From the NCBI GenBank assembly GCA_029216955.1, contig JANAVB010029819.1, positions 36,623,331 to 36,687,330 on the forward strand: a DNA stretch of 64,000 nt. The letters run 5' to 3'. This document shows, piece by piece, positions 22,141 to 34,100 of the stretch. Source of the DNA: Iris pallida (Eukaryota; Streptophyta; Magnoliopsida; Asparagales; Iridaceae). The notes beneath the pieces are model-generated. The model did no database searches, had not been told where the DNA came from, and saw only the letters and a list, made by a program, of their open reading frames with translations. Position numbers and translations under genes: made by a program. Every line of letters begins with the position of its first letter. Position 1 is the stretch's first letter.

Positions 22141-23277
22141 TAAACTACCCTCATCTAGTCATTATCTACCAAGACAACTTATTTCTAACCCCATCTTAGA
22201 AGTCAAACCCAATATCTTAACAATACCCTATTACCTACATTTACCCTTCACAAGGTAAATACCAATACCTTGCCCATTACAAAGGAAACCCCTCTAGATC
22301 TCAGGATACTAGCCTAGGCTTCTTAGGGTAGCTAGACACCAACCTATCTAGTCATTACCAACCATAAAATCCAGGTATCTAACCCATCCAATCCATCTTA
22401 TGGTCTATGTTGGTCATTTACCCGTTATCTTGAATATCTCAAGATATTTATTGATATCGCGCGATACTCTTCTCCAATTTCCAAACGGAATCCCGATTTC
22501 AACCTAGGAGCCTACCCACAAAATCTAATTCATACTAACTAAGTCCCCTCCAAGTTTGGATGCGTTCCGATGCTCCTAACTCAAAATCACCCTCTCACTA
22601 AAACTCACACAACTACTCACACACACTCTCAAACACTCACACACATAGGCTCATAAAGTGGACTGATTTGTAGGGTGGTTTATGGGCTAATATATAGGGT
22701 GAAAGTGGCTAATGTTGGGCTGTTATAGGGGGTCAAGTATAGGGCTGTCCATGGGGTGTTAAGGGGCTGAATTGATGCTGAATTTGTGGCTGAATTTAGG
22801 CTAATACATGGCTGAAATGGGGGTTAATAATGGGCTGAATGTGGGGCTGAAACATGCTGATTTTGGGCGGCTTGTTGGCTAATTTGGAGGGTAATATATG
22901 GCTGAATTGTGGGGGTTATATTGGGGCTGAATAGGACTAAATATAGGGGCTGAATTGGACTGATTATAGGCTGATTTGTTGGCTGATTTGGAGGCTTAAA
23001 CATAGGGGGCTGTCATGGGCTGTTACGGGACTGGTTAGCTGTCCCCTCCCCCTCTCAATAGCAGCTAGTAGTTGCTGCTACTGCTGCTCTAAACTGCTAT
23101 AAAATCAACAGGTTTTCCCCTCCATTCCTTCACCTATCTCACTCTCTATCACTCTCTCAATCTCTAATACTCTCTCAACTCTAACTCTCTAACTTACTCT
23201 CTCAATATCAAACTCTCTAATACACTCTCAAACTCTCTAATCGCATTCTCTACTCTCCCTTCTCCTCTCTATATCCT

Positions 23278-23340
23278 CCACACACACACACATACATATA
23301 TACATATCCACACACACACACACATATATATACACATACA
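23278..23340. repeat. CA/TA microsatellite in TE4 LTR
   Basis: Two (CA)n runs alternate with short TA runs. The matching position in the other LTR is about 29604-29660. Confidence 0.8.
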
Positions 23341-24223
23341 CTCAAAAACATCCCGAAACCTATCCGAATATCCCAATCCTCAAAATTCTACCCTTTAGGG
23401 CCTAGACATGTACCCCACACAAACAATCTAACACGCGCACGCAAGCGAAAACGAGAAACGAGGCTCGAATGGCCAAATGGCCATTCTGGCGACTACGGAG
23501 TGTCCGATTCGCGATACCGCGCGATACGGACACCAAACCTATCCGAAATCGACCCAAACTCTACCCACGAGTTCTAAATAATAATTAGAACCTATTCTAA
23601 GTGCTAACTTGCCGATTTTAGTGTCGGTACAAAAAGTCACCCGTGTGTTGGAACCCGAAAATCCCAAAAAAGTCTATTTTTATGATTTCTCGCGAAACGA
23701 CCCCACGTATCCAAATATGGACACGTACCTAGCCTCATCTCACCCAAACTAACCTAATTAGGTCTAAATAGGCTAGGGACAACACCCAAACATGTCAATT
23801 TAGGATTTTCCCCAAAATTGGCACTAGCCCGAAAGTCCCAAATTGAGTCCAATGGGTTCCAAACCACTTCTAACGGGTTATCCTAGGCATCCTCTAATAT
23901 GCAAATAATACTAATTAGGAGCAATTACAAGAGTTAGAGTTAGGGTTTACCTCTTGGGAGTTGGAATCCCAAGAAAAAGCCCCAAAATTGGTTCTTTTTG
24001 GGTCAAAGCCAAATCTAAGCTTCCAATCCCTCCATGCTAGGTTCTACCTAGATAAAAACCACAAATAAGAGATAAACAATGGTTAGCACCAAGATTAGAG
24101 AGAGATCTAGAGTATGGAAGAGAATTAGAAGAGATTTGACTTACTTTGGAGCTTAAAATCCAAAGGGAAAAGAAGGAGCTTTTTGTAGAATGAGAGAAAG
24201 GAAGAGAAAGAGAGTGTTCTTGC

Positions 24224-24291
24224 AATGAGAAGAAGGGAGGGAGTGCTTGCTGCTAGCAATGAGAAGAAGGGAGGGAGTGCTTGCTGCTGGC
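24224..24291. repeat. 34-bp direct duplication in TE4 LTR
   Basis: AATGAGAAGAAGGGAGGGAG plus a GCTTGCTGCT-containing tail occurs twice in a row. The other LTR has the same pair near 30557-30625. Confidence 0.85.
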
Positions 24292-24675
24292 CGGCCCTAT
24301 TTTAGAGGGTTGGGGGCATTTGGCAAGTTAACAAAATGTCCTCCAGGTCAAAGAAATGAGTGGTTTTGAGTTGGGGTCAAAAAGGTAACTTGAATACTCC
24401 TAATTTCCAGTTCTAAATCTAATTCTAATCCCTAATCCCACTAAAATCAAATGAGATTAGTCAAATATAATATCTGGGTTTGGTCATGACAAGTTGGTCG
24501 GGTCTAGTTGGGTCCAAAACTGATCCGGGTCGCTAGCACAAGTCGAAATGAGACAAAACTCAAACCCGATCAAATAAAACCCCAAAACATAGTATTAAAA
24601 AAATAAATATTCACAAAAATATTAGAATATTAAAAATGACAAATTTTCCCTCAATTTTGAAAACTGGAGGTGACA

Positions 24676-25093
24676 AATCTATCCACCTTAAAAAATTTCG
24701 TCCTCGAAATTAAAATAAAGCAATCACAGAAAATCATGCAGTTCGATAATCACATGCGTCTGTCCAAAATCATGATACTCAGAATCTCCATCATGCTATT
24801 GAGCAAGGCTACGATAATCACAGAGTCCTCGACTAAGGTACATACCTCTAGAATTATGGTATTTAAAATTTTCGCATTGTCGCATGCTTGGCAGCGAAAA
24901 CCTTAAATTCTCACACCCGAGAAATACGTCCATAATTCGACTATATGTCCTCACTATGCCTGCAAGCATAACCCTAGAGGATTCTAAAATCTCATAATCG
25001 AGGTGACCCAGCCCATACGACTTATCTCAGAAGAATATCACATCACAAGAACAAAATTTTATCAAACGATCAAGGAACAGATGGAATCGAATT
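24676..25093 (-). other. TE4 3' untranslated region and polypurine-rich end
   Basis: No reading frame. Next to the LTR the - strand is purine-rich and has the Tekay-type text GAGGACGAAATTTTTTAAGG. This marks where the whole pol region has been lost: Gag sequence stops at 25094 and the 3' end of the element follows directly. Confidence 0.6.
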
Positions 25094-26486
25094 TCAAGAC
25101 AGTTTATAAGGAGGCAAATACGGAAATAAGATCGAAAGATTGGAACCTGCTATCTGTACTGCTACTGCCTGAGTGGGCTCAACTGTCATAGCGAAAACTC
25201 GCCCCTGCTGGCCTCCTCTAGCCTGCTGTACTCCGTCCTGGCTTGTCTGTCTGGCTGCACGGGCAGCACAGTTCTTCACCTGGTGGTCTGGAGCTCCACA
25301 GAATAAACAAACTCCCTGCTTCATCCTACAAATCTCCCGAGTATGCCCCATCTTCTTGCAGAAGGCACACTGGATGGCCTGCCTCTGGCCCTGTTCCTGG
25401 TGCTGCTGGGCACGCACTGGTGCATGCTGAATCTGCAACAGAGACTGCTGCTGCTGAAATGGCCTCTGCTGATGCTGAAAGTAGGGGCGCTTGGCCGGTC
25501 CCGTACTGGAACTCGCCCCTATGGTATCACCGCTCCTCTTCGGCTTGAGGCCGAAATCCTCCTCTGCAATCTGCACGTCCATCAATATCTGATCGAACGT
25601 CGCGTCACGGCGACCCGAGGTGCGGGTGCACACTGCATGAATGAGTCCCCTACGAAACTTATGAGCCTTCTGCCCCTCATCCTGAATCATATCGGGAGCG
25701 AACCTGCTAAGGCGGAAGAACTCTGCTGCATACTCGTCCACCGACGAGTTCCCCTGCACTAGACCCACGAACTGGCCCTCCAATGCTGTAAGAGCCACGT
25801 CCGGGAAGAACTTCGCCTTAAAGAGCCTCCGGAAGTTCTCCCAAGTCAGCCCTCTCACCGACGTACGAGGATCCGTGCGGTACCATGTCAGCACAATGTC
25901 GAAGAATCGGCTGGCTGCGATCGAAACCCAAAGTGCTCTAGGAAGCTCTACCAGCTCCATGCTCCGCTGTACATCCTCTAGCCAGTCGTCTGCATAAAGG
26001 ATGCCCTCCATGCCTGTGAAGTCCCTGGAGCTCATCTTCCTAAAGTCCAATACTGTCCCCGACCTGGACTGCTGCTGGTACGGCTGCTGGCCAGTAAGGT
26101 CCTGTACCGTACCCGGTACCACTCTCTACTGCTGCCAGGACAAGCTGATGCGAGTTCTCCATACTCTGCCTCAGCATCTCGATCCGACGGTGTGACGCCT
26201 CCGACTGGCGCTGCGACGCCTCTGCCTGGGCCCGCTGTGTCTCCATCATCTGCTGAAGGAGAAGGAACATATGTTGTGTATCCGTCGGTATCGGTAGTGG
26301 TGGCGGTAGTAACTCCGGAACGACGATTGAAACCCTCTGGGGTGGAGGTGGTAGACCTCCCTGCACTGCCTGGGTCTCTGGAATAGTAGAATCACTGGGG
26401 GCAGTCTTGTGAACCTCCACCTCTGCCTGATCAGATCTCTCAGGCAAGCTACTCGATCCAGTGGCCTGCGGGTGCGTCTTCGTCAT
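25094..26486 (-). pseudogene. gag: TE4 Gag, frameshifted and lacking all pol
   Basis: I place the start at the ATG for MTKTHPQAT (about 26486). The first about 120 residues are Pro/Ser-rich with a Gln-rich coiled segment (MMETQRAQAEASQRQSE). A frameshift lies near 26120-26060. The second part has a Gag core (DWLEDVQRSMEL, LTWYR, WENFRRLFKAKFFPD, EYAAEFFRLSRFAPD) typical of Del/Tekay Gag. Two zinc knuckles follow, CAFCKKMGHTREIC and CLFCGAPDHQVKNC (both C-x2-C-x4-H-x4-C). The protein ends soon after 'VFAMTVEPTQA', just where the protease domain should begin. It is not functional as it stands. Confidence 0.85.
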
Positions 26487-26745
26487 CCTGGAGACGAATT
26501 GAAGCAAAGAGATCAATATGGCACATGAGAAGACATTATCAAAGAAGGATAGTTAATTTAATACAAGGGGAGTAATCATGATAATCAAAAGATCGAAAAT
26601 TTTTCCTAGGTGTGATTGAGAAACTCCTATCGTATCCTAGGTCCTACGTCCTAATTGTAGGCTCGTAATTAGTACTCTAAGTCGAGCACCATTACGAGAT
26701 CGTACTAATTGCGATACCGGACCTGCATGGGCCACCACAAAAATG

Positions 26746-29700
26746 TGTCACGACCCGCACCCTTATGAGGGGCACGAGCATGTGGGTACGTCCAGCCTAC
26801 GCCGTAGTATCGGCGGTAGAACGCTGTATATAACGTCTGTAAATACTACGACTAACAGTTTAAATGTACATGTACAGTATATACTCTCCGAATGGAGGTG
26901 ACATATCAATACAGTCTCAATCACAGAATAAAACTAAGGTAGATAGCTCAGGAAGAGAACATATGATAAATGAAAGAGTAATAAGTCCAGAGTCCCATAC
27001 AAGCCCAGATATATACAACATCACAGGGTATCAAAATATAATATAGAAACTATAATCTGATAAAGCTAGCTGGATCGCAGTCCAGTCAAACCTAGCTAAC
27101 CTACACAACTCTGGAAGTTCAAAATCTAGTGGCTCTACTATAAGGCCACGATCCAAGGCTACTCCATCTAACTCGAGCCCATAATAGGTCGAGCAGTCCG
27201 CCTCAGAGTCATCTGTAATATATCATAATGGTATCCTGTCAGAAAAATGAGCAAGTACAAATACTAACAGCAGTTCCATGTGAATTGACAAATTCTATAA
27301 GAGACAGTATAATGAACTACAAGACAAAGATATATGAAGACTTGGAAACCGTTCGGAAGCCGAGTTACAACCCTTAAACCAAACAAGGACCGGGGTTGTA
27401 ACTCTTCTCCCGAGCAGAACTTAGTCTCCAATCAAGGTACAATATAAAGGTAAGTAGAGCATGTGAGTAACTGTATATCATGGCATGGTGAGAAAATACT
27501 GAATGTAGAACAGAGCAGGATATATGATAAGATAAAGTAAATATAAAATGTGATTTGAATTATTAGAGCGTTATGTGATCGGCTTGGGAAACATGATCAG
27601 GCTTTCCATCCGACCGGCTATGAACAATGTGTACAATAGAACGGTAAGGCCGGTCACCATGGAAAGCTATGAACGATGTAGGGTAAGGCTTTACCCGTCG
27701 TGAGGCGAGGGTATAGCTATGAACAATGTATACAGTAGAACAATGTGGGAATTTGAAAGCAGGTGATCAGCCCACTCCCAAGTCCATGTCTATACAAGTA
27801 CAAGTAACAAGTCGAGTCATGTACCAATATACCAAGTAACCCGGGAACAACATCTCATGACAGGATCCGACATATACTAGTCCGTGAACCATCGTGTTAG
27901 GAATCAAGTAAGACACTACAACTGAATCGAATATAGCAGATATCAAGACAATAAAAACTATCAGTGAATGTACTCGCCTGCTGTCCTGAGCTGTATGGTA
28001 TATCAATAATCAGAGTGGTAATCAGGAACCTAAATATGAGATACTGTATGTTAATTTAGGTTAAACAAAGTTAAGAATGATTTCTAATGAATGATATAAA
28101 ATCTAGGTCAAACTAGGTCTCACTGAGTCACACCAAGTCCTGTCAAGTCAATCTAGGTCAAATCAAGTTATATCAAGTCAATCTAAGTCAGACTAAGTCA
28201 ACCCTAGGTCATACCAGTCATAGCAAGTCAAATGGGGTCAAGAGTTGACTTACAGTTGACTTTTGGTCAAAAAGTCAACTCTGGTCAACTCTGGTCAACC
28301 CTGGGTCAACCCTAGGTCAAATAAGTCAAATGTTGACTAACAGTTGATTTTCAGTCAATTGGTCAACTCTGGTTTGGTTTTGGTTAATTCTAAGTCAAGT
28401 GTTGACTTGAAGTTGACTTTTGGTCAAAAAGTCAACTCTTGGTCAACGGAGGTCAAGACTAGCCTAAACTACCCTCATCTAGTCATTATCTACCAAGACA
28501 ACTTATTTCTAACCCCATCTTAGAAGTCAAACTCAATATCTTAACAATACCCTATTACCTACATTTACCCTTCACAAGGTAAATACCAATACCTTGCCCA
28601 TTACAAAGGAAACCCCTCTAGATCTCAGGATACTAGCCTAGGCTTCTTAGGGTAGCTAGACACCAACCTATCTAGTCATTACCAACCATAAAATCCAGGT
28701 ATCTAACCCATCCAATCCATCTTATGGTCCATGTTGGTCATTTACCCGTTATCTTGAATATCTCAAGATATTCATTGATATCGCGCGATACTCTTCTCCA
28801 ATTTCCAAACGGAATCCCGATTTCAACCTAGGAGGCTACCCACAAAATCTAATTCATACTAACTAAGTCCCCTCCAAGTTTGGATGCGTTCCGATGCTCC
28901 TAACTCAAAATCACCCTCTCACTAAAACTCACACAACTACTCACACACACTCTCAAACACTCACACACATAGGCTCATAAAGTGGACTGATTTGTAGGGT
29001 GGTTTATGGGCTAATATATGGGGTGAAAGTGGCTAATGTTGGGCTGTTATAGGGGGTCAAGTATAGGGCTGTCCATGGGGTGTTAAGGGGCTGAATTGAT
29101 GCTGAATTTGTGGCTGAATTTAGGCTAATACATGGCTGAAATGGGGGTTAATAATGGGCTGAATGTGGGGCTGAAACATGCTGATTTTGGGCTGCTTGTT
29201 GGCTGATTTGGGGGGTAATATATGGCTGAATTGTGGGGGTTATATTGGGGCTGAATAGGACTAAATATAGGGGCTGAATTGGACTGATTATAGGCTGATT
29301 TGTTGGCTGATTTGGAGGCTTAAACATAGGGGGCTGTCATGGGCTGTTATGGGACTGGTTGGCTGTCCCCTCCCCCTCTCAATAGCAGCTAGTAGCTGCT
29401 GCTATTGCTGCTCTAAACTGCTATAAAATCAACAGGTTTTCCCCTCCATTCCTTCACCTATCTCACTCTCTATCACTCTCTCAATCTCTAATACTCTCTC
29501 AACTCTAACTCTCTAACTTACTCTCTCAATATCAAACTCTCTAATACACTCTCAAACTCTCTAATCGCATTCTCTACTCTCCCTTCTCCTCTCTATATCC
29601 TCCACACACACACACATACATATATACATATCCACACACACACACACAAATATATATACACATACACTCAAAAACATCCCGAAACCTATCCGAATATCCC

Positions 29701-31007
29701 AATCCTCAAAATTCTACCCTTTAGGGCCTAGACATGTACCCCACACAAACAATCTAACACGCGCACGCAAGCGAAAACGAGAAACGAGGCTCGAATGGCC
29801 AAATGGCCATTCTGGCGACTACGGAGTGTCCGATTCGCGATACCGCGCGATACGGACACCAAACCTATCCGAAATCGACCCAAACTCTATCCACGAGTTC
29901 TAAATAATAATTAGAACCTATTCTAAGTGCTAACTTGCCGATTCTAGTGTCGGTACAAAAAGTCACCCGTGTGTTGGAACCCGAAAATCCCAAAAAAGCC
30001 TATTTTTATGATTTCTCGCGAAACGACCCCACGTATCCAAATATGGACACGTACCTAGCCTCATCTCACCCAAACTAACCTAATTAGGTCTAAATAGGCT
30101 AGAGACAACACCAAAACATGTCAATTTAGGATTTTCTCCAAAATTGGCACTAAACCTAGCCCGAAAGTCCCAAATTGAGTCCAATGGGTTCCAAACCACT
30201 TCTAACGGGTTATCCTAGGCATCCTCTAATATGCAAATAATACTAATTAGGAGCATTTACAAGAGCTAGAGTTAGGGTTTACCTCTTGGGAGTTGGAATC
30301 CCAATAAAAAGCCCCAAAATTGGTTCTTTTTGGGTCAAAGCCAAATCTAAGCTTCCAATCCCTCCATGCTAGGTTCTACCTAGATAAAAACCACAAATAA
30401 GAGATAAACAATGGTTAGCACCAAGATTAGAGAGAGATCTAGAGTATGGAAGAGAATTAGAAGAGATTTGACTTACTTTGGAGCTTAAAATTCAAAGGGA
30501 AAAGAAGGAGCTTTTTGTAGAATGAGAGAAAGGAAGAGAAAGAGAGTGTTCTTGCAATGAGAAGAAGGGAGGGAGTGCTTGCTGCTGGCAATGAGAAGAA
30601 GGGAGGGAGTGCTTGCTGCTGGCCGTCCCTATTTTAGAGGGTTGGGGGCATTTGGCAAGTTAACAAAATGTCCTCCAAGTCAAAAAAATGAGTGGTTTTG
30701 AGTTGGGGTCAAAAAGATAACTTGAAAACTCCTAATTTCGAGTTCTAAATCTAATTCTAATCCCTAATCCCACTAAAATCAAATGAGATTAGTCAAATAT
30801 AATATCTGGGTTTGGTCATGACAAGTTGGTCGGGTCTAGTTGGGTCCAAAACTGATCCGGGTCGCTAGCACAGGTCGAAATGAGACAAAACTCAAACCCG
30901 ACCAAATAAAACCCCAAAACATAATATTAAAAAAATAAATATTCACAAAAATATTAGAATATTAAAAATGACAAATTTTCCCTCAATTTTGAAAACTGGA
31001 GGTGACA
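26746..31007 (-). repeat. TE4 5' LTR, 4.3 kb
   Basis: Same structure as 20345-24675. It lacks about 75 bp after 27758 and has a 6-bp insertion near 30154. No primer binding site for tRNA-Met was evident next to it on the internal side (26700-26745). Confidence 0.93.
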
Positions 31008-31012
31008 CTTGG
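31008..31012. repeat. TSD of TE4, right copy (CTTGG)
   Basis: Matches 20340-20344. Confidence 0.93.
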
Positions 31013-31092
31013 CCTTCATTTTCGACGGCTTATTTTGATAATCGAAGAGTCGGTTTGCGTGTATGCACGGGGATCGAAACGCTTCGCCCTTG

Positions 31093-31103
31093 TTTATAAA
31101 TAT
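31093..31103 (+). promoter_or_regulatory. TATA box of the TE3 antisense gene
   Basis: GTTTATAAATATG lies about 105 bp before the ATG at 31199. The TE1 antisense gene has a TATA box at the same distance. TE4 inserted about 85 bp upstream of this box. Confidence 0.72.
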
Positions 31104-31198
31104 GGGTGACTTTAGCCGGAGGGACTTCTTTACCTTCTCTTTCGTTCACTCTTTTTCCTATTTTCTCTTTCTGATCTTCTTTGTCCGCTCGTGAAGCA

Positions 31199-34100
31199 AT
31201 GGCTCCTAAGTCTTCTAAAGTTATTTCTGCCGCCGCGAAGGGCAAGAGGGTGACGTCTTCGTCAGCCGTCGAGCCTGAAGCGTCCGAAGTGCCCTCTGAC
31301 GTTCGTCCTGCCTTCAATGGTAAGGGTTGTATTTGAATCTTGAGTACCCATGGCTCTGCTGCATATTTATGCACAAGCCTCCTACCAAGTTGATGGCAGA
31401 GCCGCATATGCTGTATGGGCCGCATGACTTTTTTATGCCCGAACCGCATAGAAAATGCCTCATGTTTGAACCGCAGAAGAAGGATTTAAACGCGTAAAGT
31501 CTCCTCTGAACGGAGCCGCATATATTTCTAGCAGGCTGAACCGCATAGCGTTTTGCGCCGCATGAGTTCTTCTGTTAGAACTGTGTATATTCATCCAATC
31601 CGCATAAGCTTATCTAGCTAGAATCATATGGAACTCCCGTCTGATTTGGGCCGCATGAGACTGTATTGATTCGAACCGTGTAGGCTTCTTCGAAATTGTA
31701 TCTCTTGAGACCCAACTGGATTGGCACCGCATAAGGCATTATTGACCTGAACCGCATGGGCTCGTGAGAGCTTCTTTATTCAGCGATTTTTTTGTTTTAA
31801 CCATCTTTTAATTCTGTTTCTTTTTTGTCCTTTCTTCAGTGAACCTCCCAACCAACCCAGCAGGAGAGCTCCTTGTGGGCTCAGCTCAATACGCCGAGGG
31901 CATGTGGCTTGATGATTTAATCCGTCGTATAGTGGATCAGCTTCCCACTAATGAGCCTAGGGGGAGGGTGGCTGCTATTAATAAACAACCTTTCCGCTTT
32001 CTTTTACCAATGATGAATTCGGGGAAGTTGGATGGAGAATATCTGAAACCGGCCTTTCTCTTTGGGGACGCCTTTTCCATAAAGAACTCCCGATTGATGG
32101 ATGTCTCAGAGCACTGGAATTTTTCTGTAGACGGGGTAGAGATTCATATCCCCGAGATGGAGCGGCATTATCCTCTTTCATGGTTTAACATGGTACCGTT
32201 GGGTAGGACAATGGTGGGCTCCCTGACTCCTACCCAACAGGGAATGTTTGTGAGCAAGATCCACTACAACGGGCGCACGGGTTTAGTATGTGCGGGCAAG
32301 GAATCCGTGAGTCGGACTGTGATGGGGCTGCTCCCGGGCACTTTTGTAAACACAACTGGCCCTAATTTTACCTTCACTCTAGCTGATACTTTTTTGAATC
32401 AGCTTGCTCGCAAGGGGTCCTATCCCGTAGGCAGGTTATCGCTACTGAATTGGATCAACCCCATTCCCACATGGACTAATCCTACCTCGTGGATTTTGAG
32501 AAAGTATGGAGAATTCCTTCGGAAAATTGATCTCTACTACGCCATCAGGGGTACCTGCTACGGGTTACCCATTAACAAGCCCTTGTTTATGGCTCTATTA
32601 GAGCTGTATAATCGACGCACAGGGACGTTCTTTGCCCCGGGAGGAGAACTGGGGCTTGCTCTTCATGAAATGAACGCCGTGTCTAGATTGCCGTGGGGAG
32701 GTGAAGCTTTTGAAGCATATACACCGACGAACAAAGAATTCGAAGACCTGGATCGACGATTTCCTGGTTTTGTCGCCGTGTACCAAGAACTGTTGTATCA
32801 TCATAGCGCCTGCCACCAGATGGCTATCAAGAAAGTAAATAGCTCAGAAGGGAACGCCCCTCACACCAAGGCCTAGATTTTGTATCTTTTCAAGTTGCGT
32901 CCTTCCGGTCAAGTTTCATCTCGAACTCCTCGAACCCCGGAGGAGGTGAAGGATATGATGTTGAAGGTCAAGAAGTCAAGGTCTACCCGTGACCGGTTTG
33001 GGAGTAGCACTGAGTCCCTCAGTTACTTTCACTATGGTACCCGGGAGATGTCTGATAAAGCGATCTTAGCTGGGTTCTTGATGGTGTGGCTACGCAATTG
33101 TGTAGTCTCGGGCGACGCGAGTTCTATGGAAAGGATCAGCCGCCATTTCATTCTTCCTGCTGTAAAGTTGGTCTTCAAGGTAAGACTGGCGCTCCTCCTG
33201 GCCATGGTGTGTAGCATACACTACGGCCTTCGCGCCTTTTCATCCAAAGTCATTGCTCGTGATGTGTCGATGGACTTTAAACGGATAGAACTACCATACC
33301 ACTACCTTATGGGGTGGTTATTGATGCACTATCGGTCGTTGATGAGGCCGGGACCTGATGAAAATGTCACCGATGATGACGCCTTCCTTTTTCGGTATCG
33401 TCATCAGCCTTGGGAACATGATACCATGCTGGCCTGCCGGAGGGCATTGGCAAGAATTGATGGGCCTGAATTCTTCGTATCTCTTCCTGAGTTCACCCCC
33501 GGAGAAGTGAGGAGGGTACACGTTGATGGCGTTGATTCTCCCCAACTTTTATCTGAGAAGATGCTCCTTTGGTTCGCAACATCCGTCCCGCGCACCTGGT
33601 GTATCGTTACCGGAATAGAGTATACCTGGAGCCTTATCTGCCCAGTAGATTTTCTCGTCAATTCAGGTATAGTCAATTGTTCCTGGATCGCCCTAGCGCT
33701 TGCTTGAGCTTTGAAGGCAGTGTGCTCGATGGCGTCCGGTCTTGGCATTATTATAATGCGACCCATACCCGAGCCAGCTTCTCACTCCCTGATGCCAAGG
33801 TGGAGGGTGACATCTTGTATATAGCGGCCCTTTATCATGTTGCAGCGAGCAAGCCTCTTGTTGGTTTTGATATGAATACTAGCTTCATTGCTGGCACCTG
33901 TTTGGCTGAGAAGCCAGAAGGGTCCAAGAAGAGGAAGAGGGGGGCGAACAGGGTTCCTGTGCCGGACTCAGAGTCCACTAGGGCGAATGAGGAAGGCGAC
34001 GAACAAGATACTGATGACTTATCTCATTCTTCAAGCGAGGAGGTTGGGAATCAACCCCCTGTCATGTCGGCTGAAAGGGCCGTGGGTCAATCGTCTACTC

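Larger units (their letters stand above)
20345..24675 (-). repeat. TE4 3' LTR, 4.3 kb
   Basis: No gene inside. Sub-structures are a GTCAA/TTGAC-rich tract (21778-22140), a tract of repeated GGGCTGAAT/GGCTGAATT-like text (about 22645-23040), CT-rich and CA/TA microsatellites (23130-23340), and a 34-bp tandem duplication (24224-24291). It contains about 75 bp near 21360-21435 that are missing from the other LTR. Confidence 0.93.
20345..31007 (-). mobile_element. TE4: Del/Tekay-like gag-only element with giant LTRs
   Basis: The LTRs at 20345-24675 (4331 bp) and 26746-31007 (4262 bp) begin TGTCACCTCC and end GGGTCGTGACA on the - strand, with a perfect CTTGG TSD. Only about 2.07 kb lies between them, holding a Gag remnant and no pol. 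The text just before the 3' LTR (- strand: CGAGGACGAAAT, then TTAAGGTGG) is the typical 3' end of Del/Tekay chromovirus elements. The unusual proportions (80% LTR) fit a large deletion derivative. LTR divergence of roughly 2% by eye agrees with it being no older than TE3. Confidence 0.93.

Noticed and set aside
20345..31007. A 4.3-kb block repeated twice, first taken for a large segmental tandem duplication
   Set aside because: Both blocks begin and end with TG...CA in the same orientation, are flanked by a single CTTGG TSD and enclose a Gag remnant, so they are LTRs of one element.
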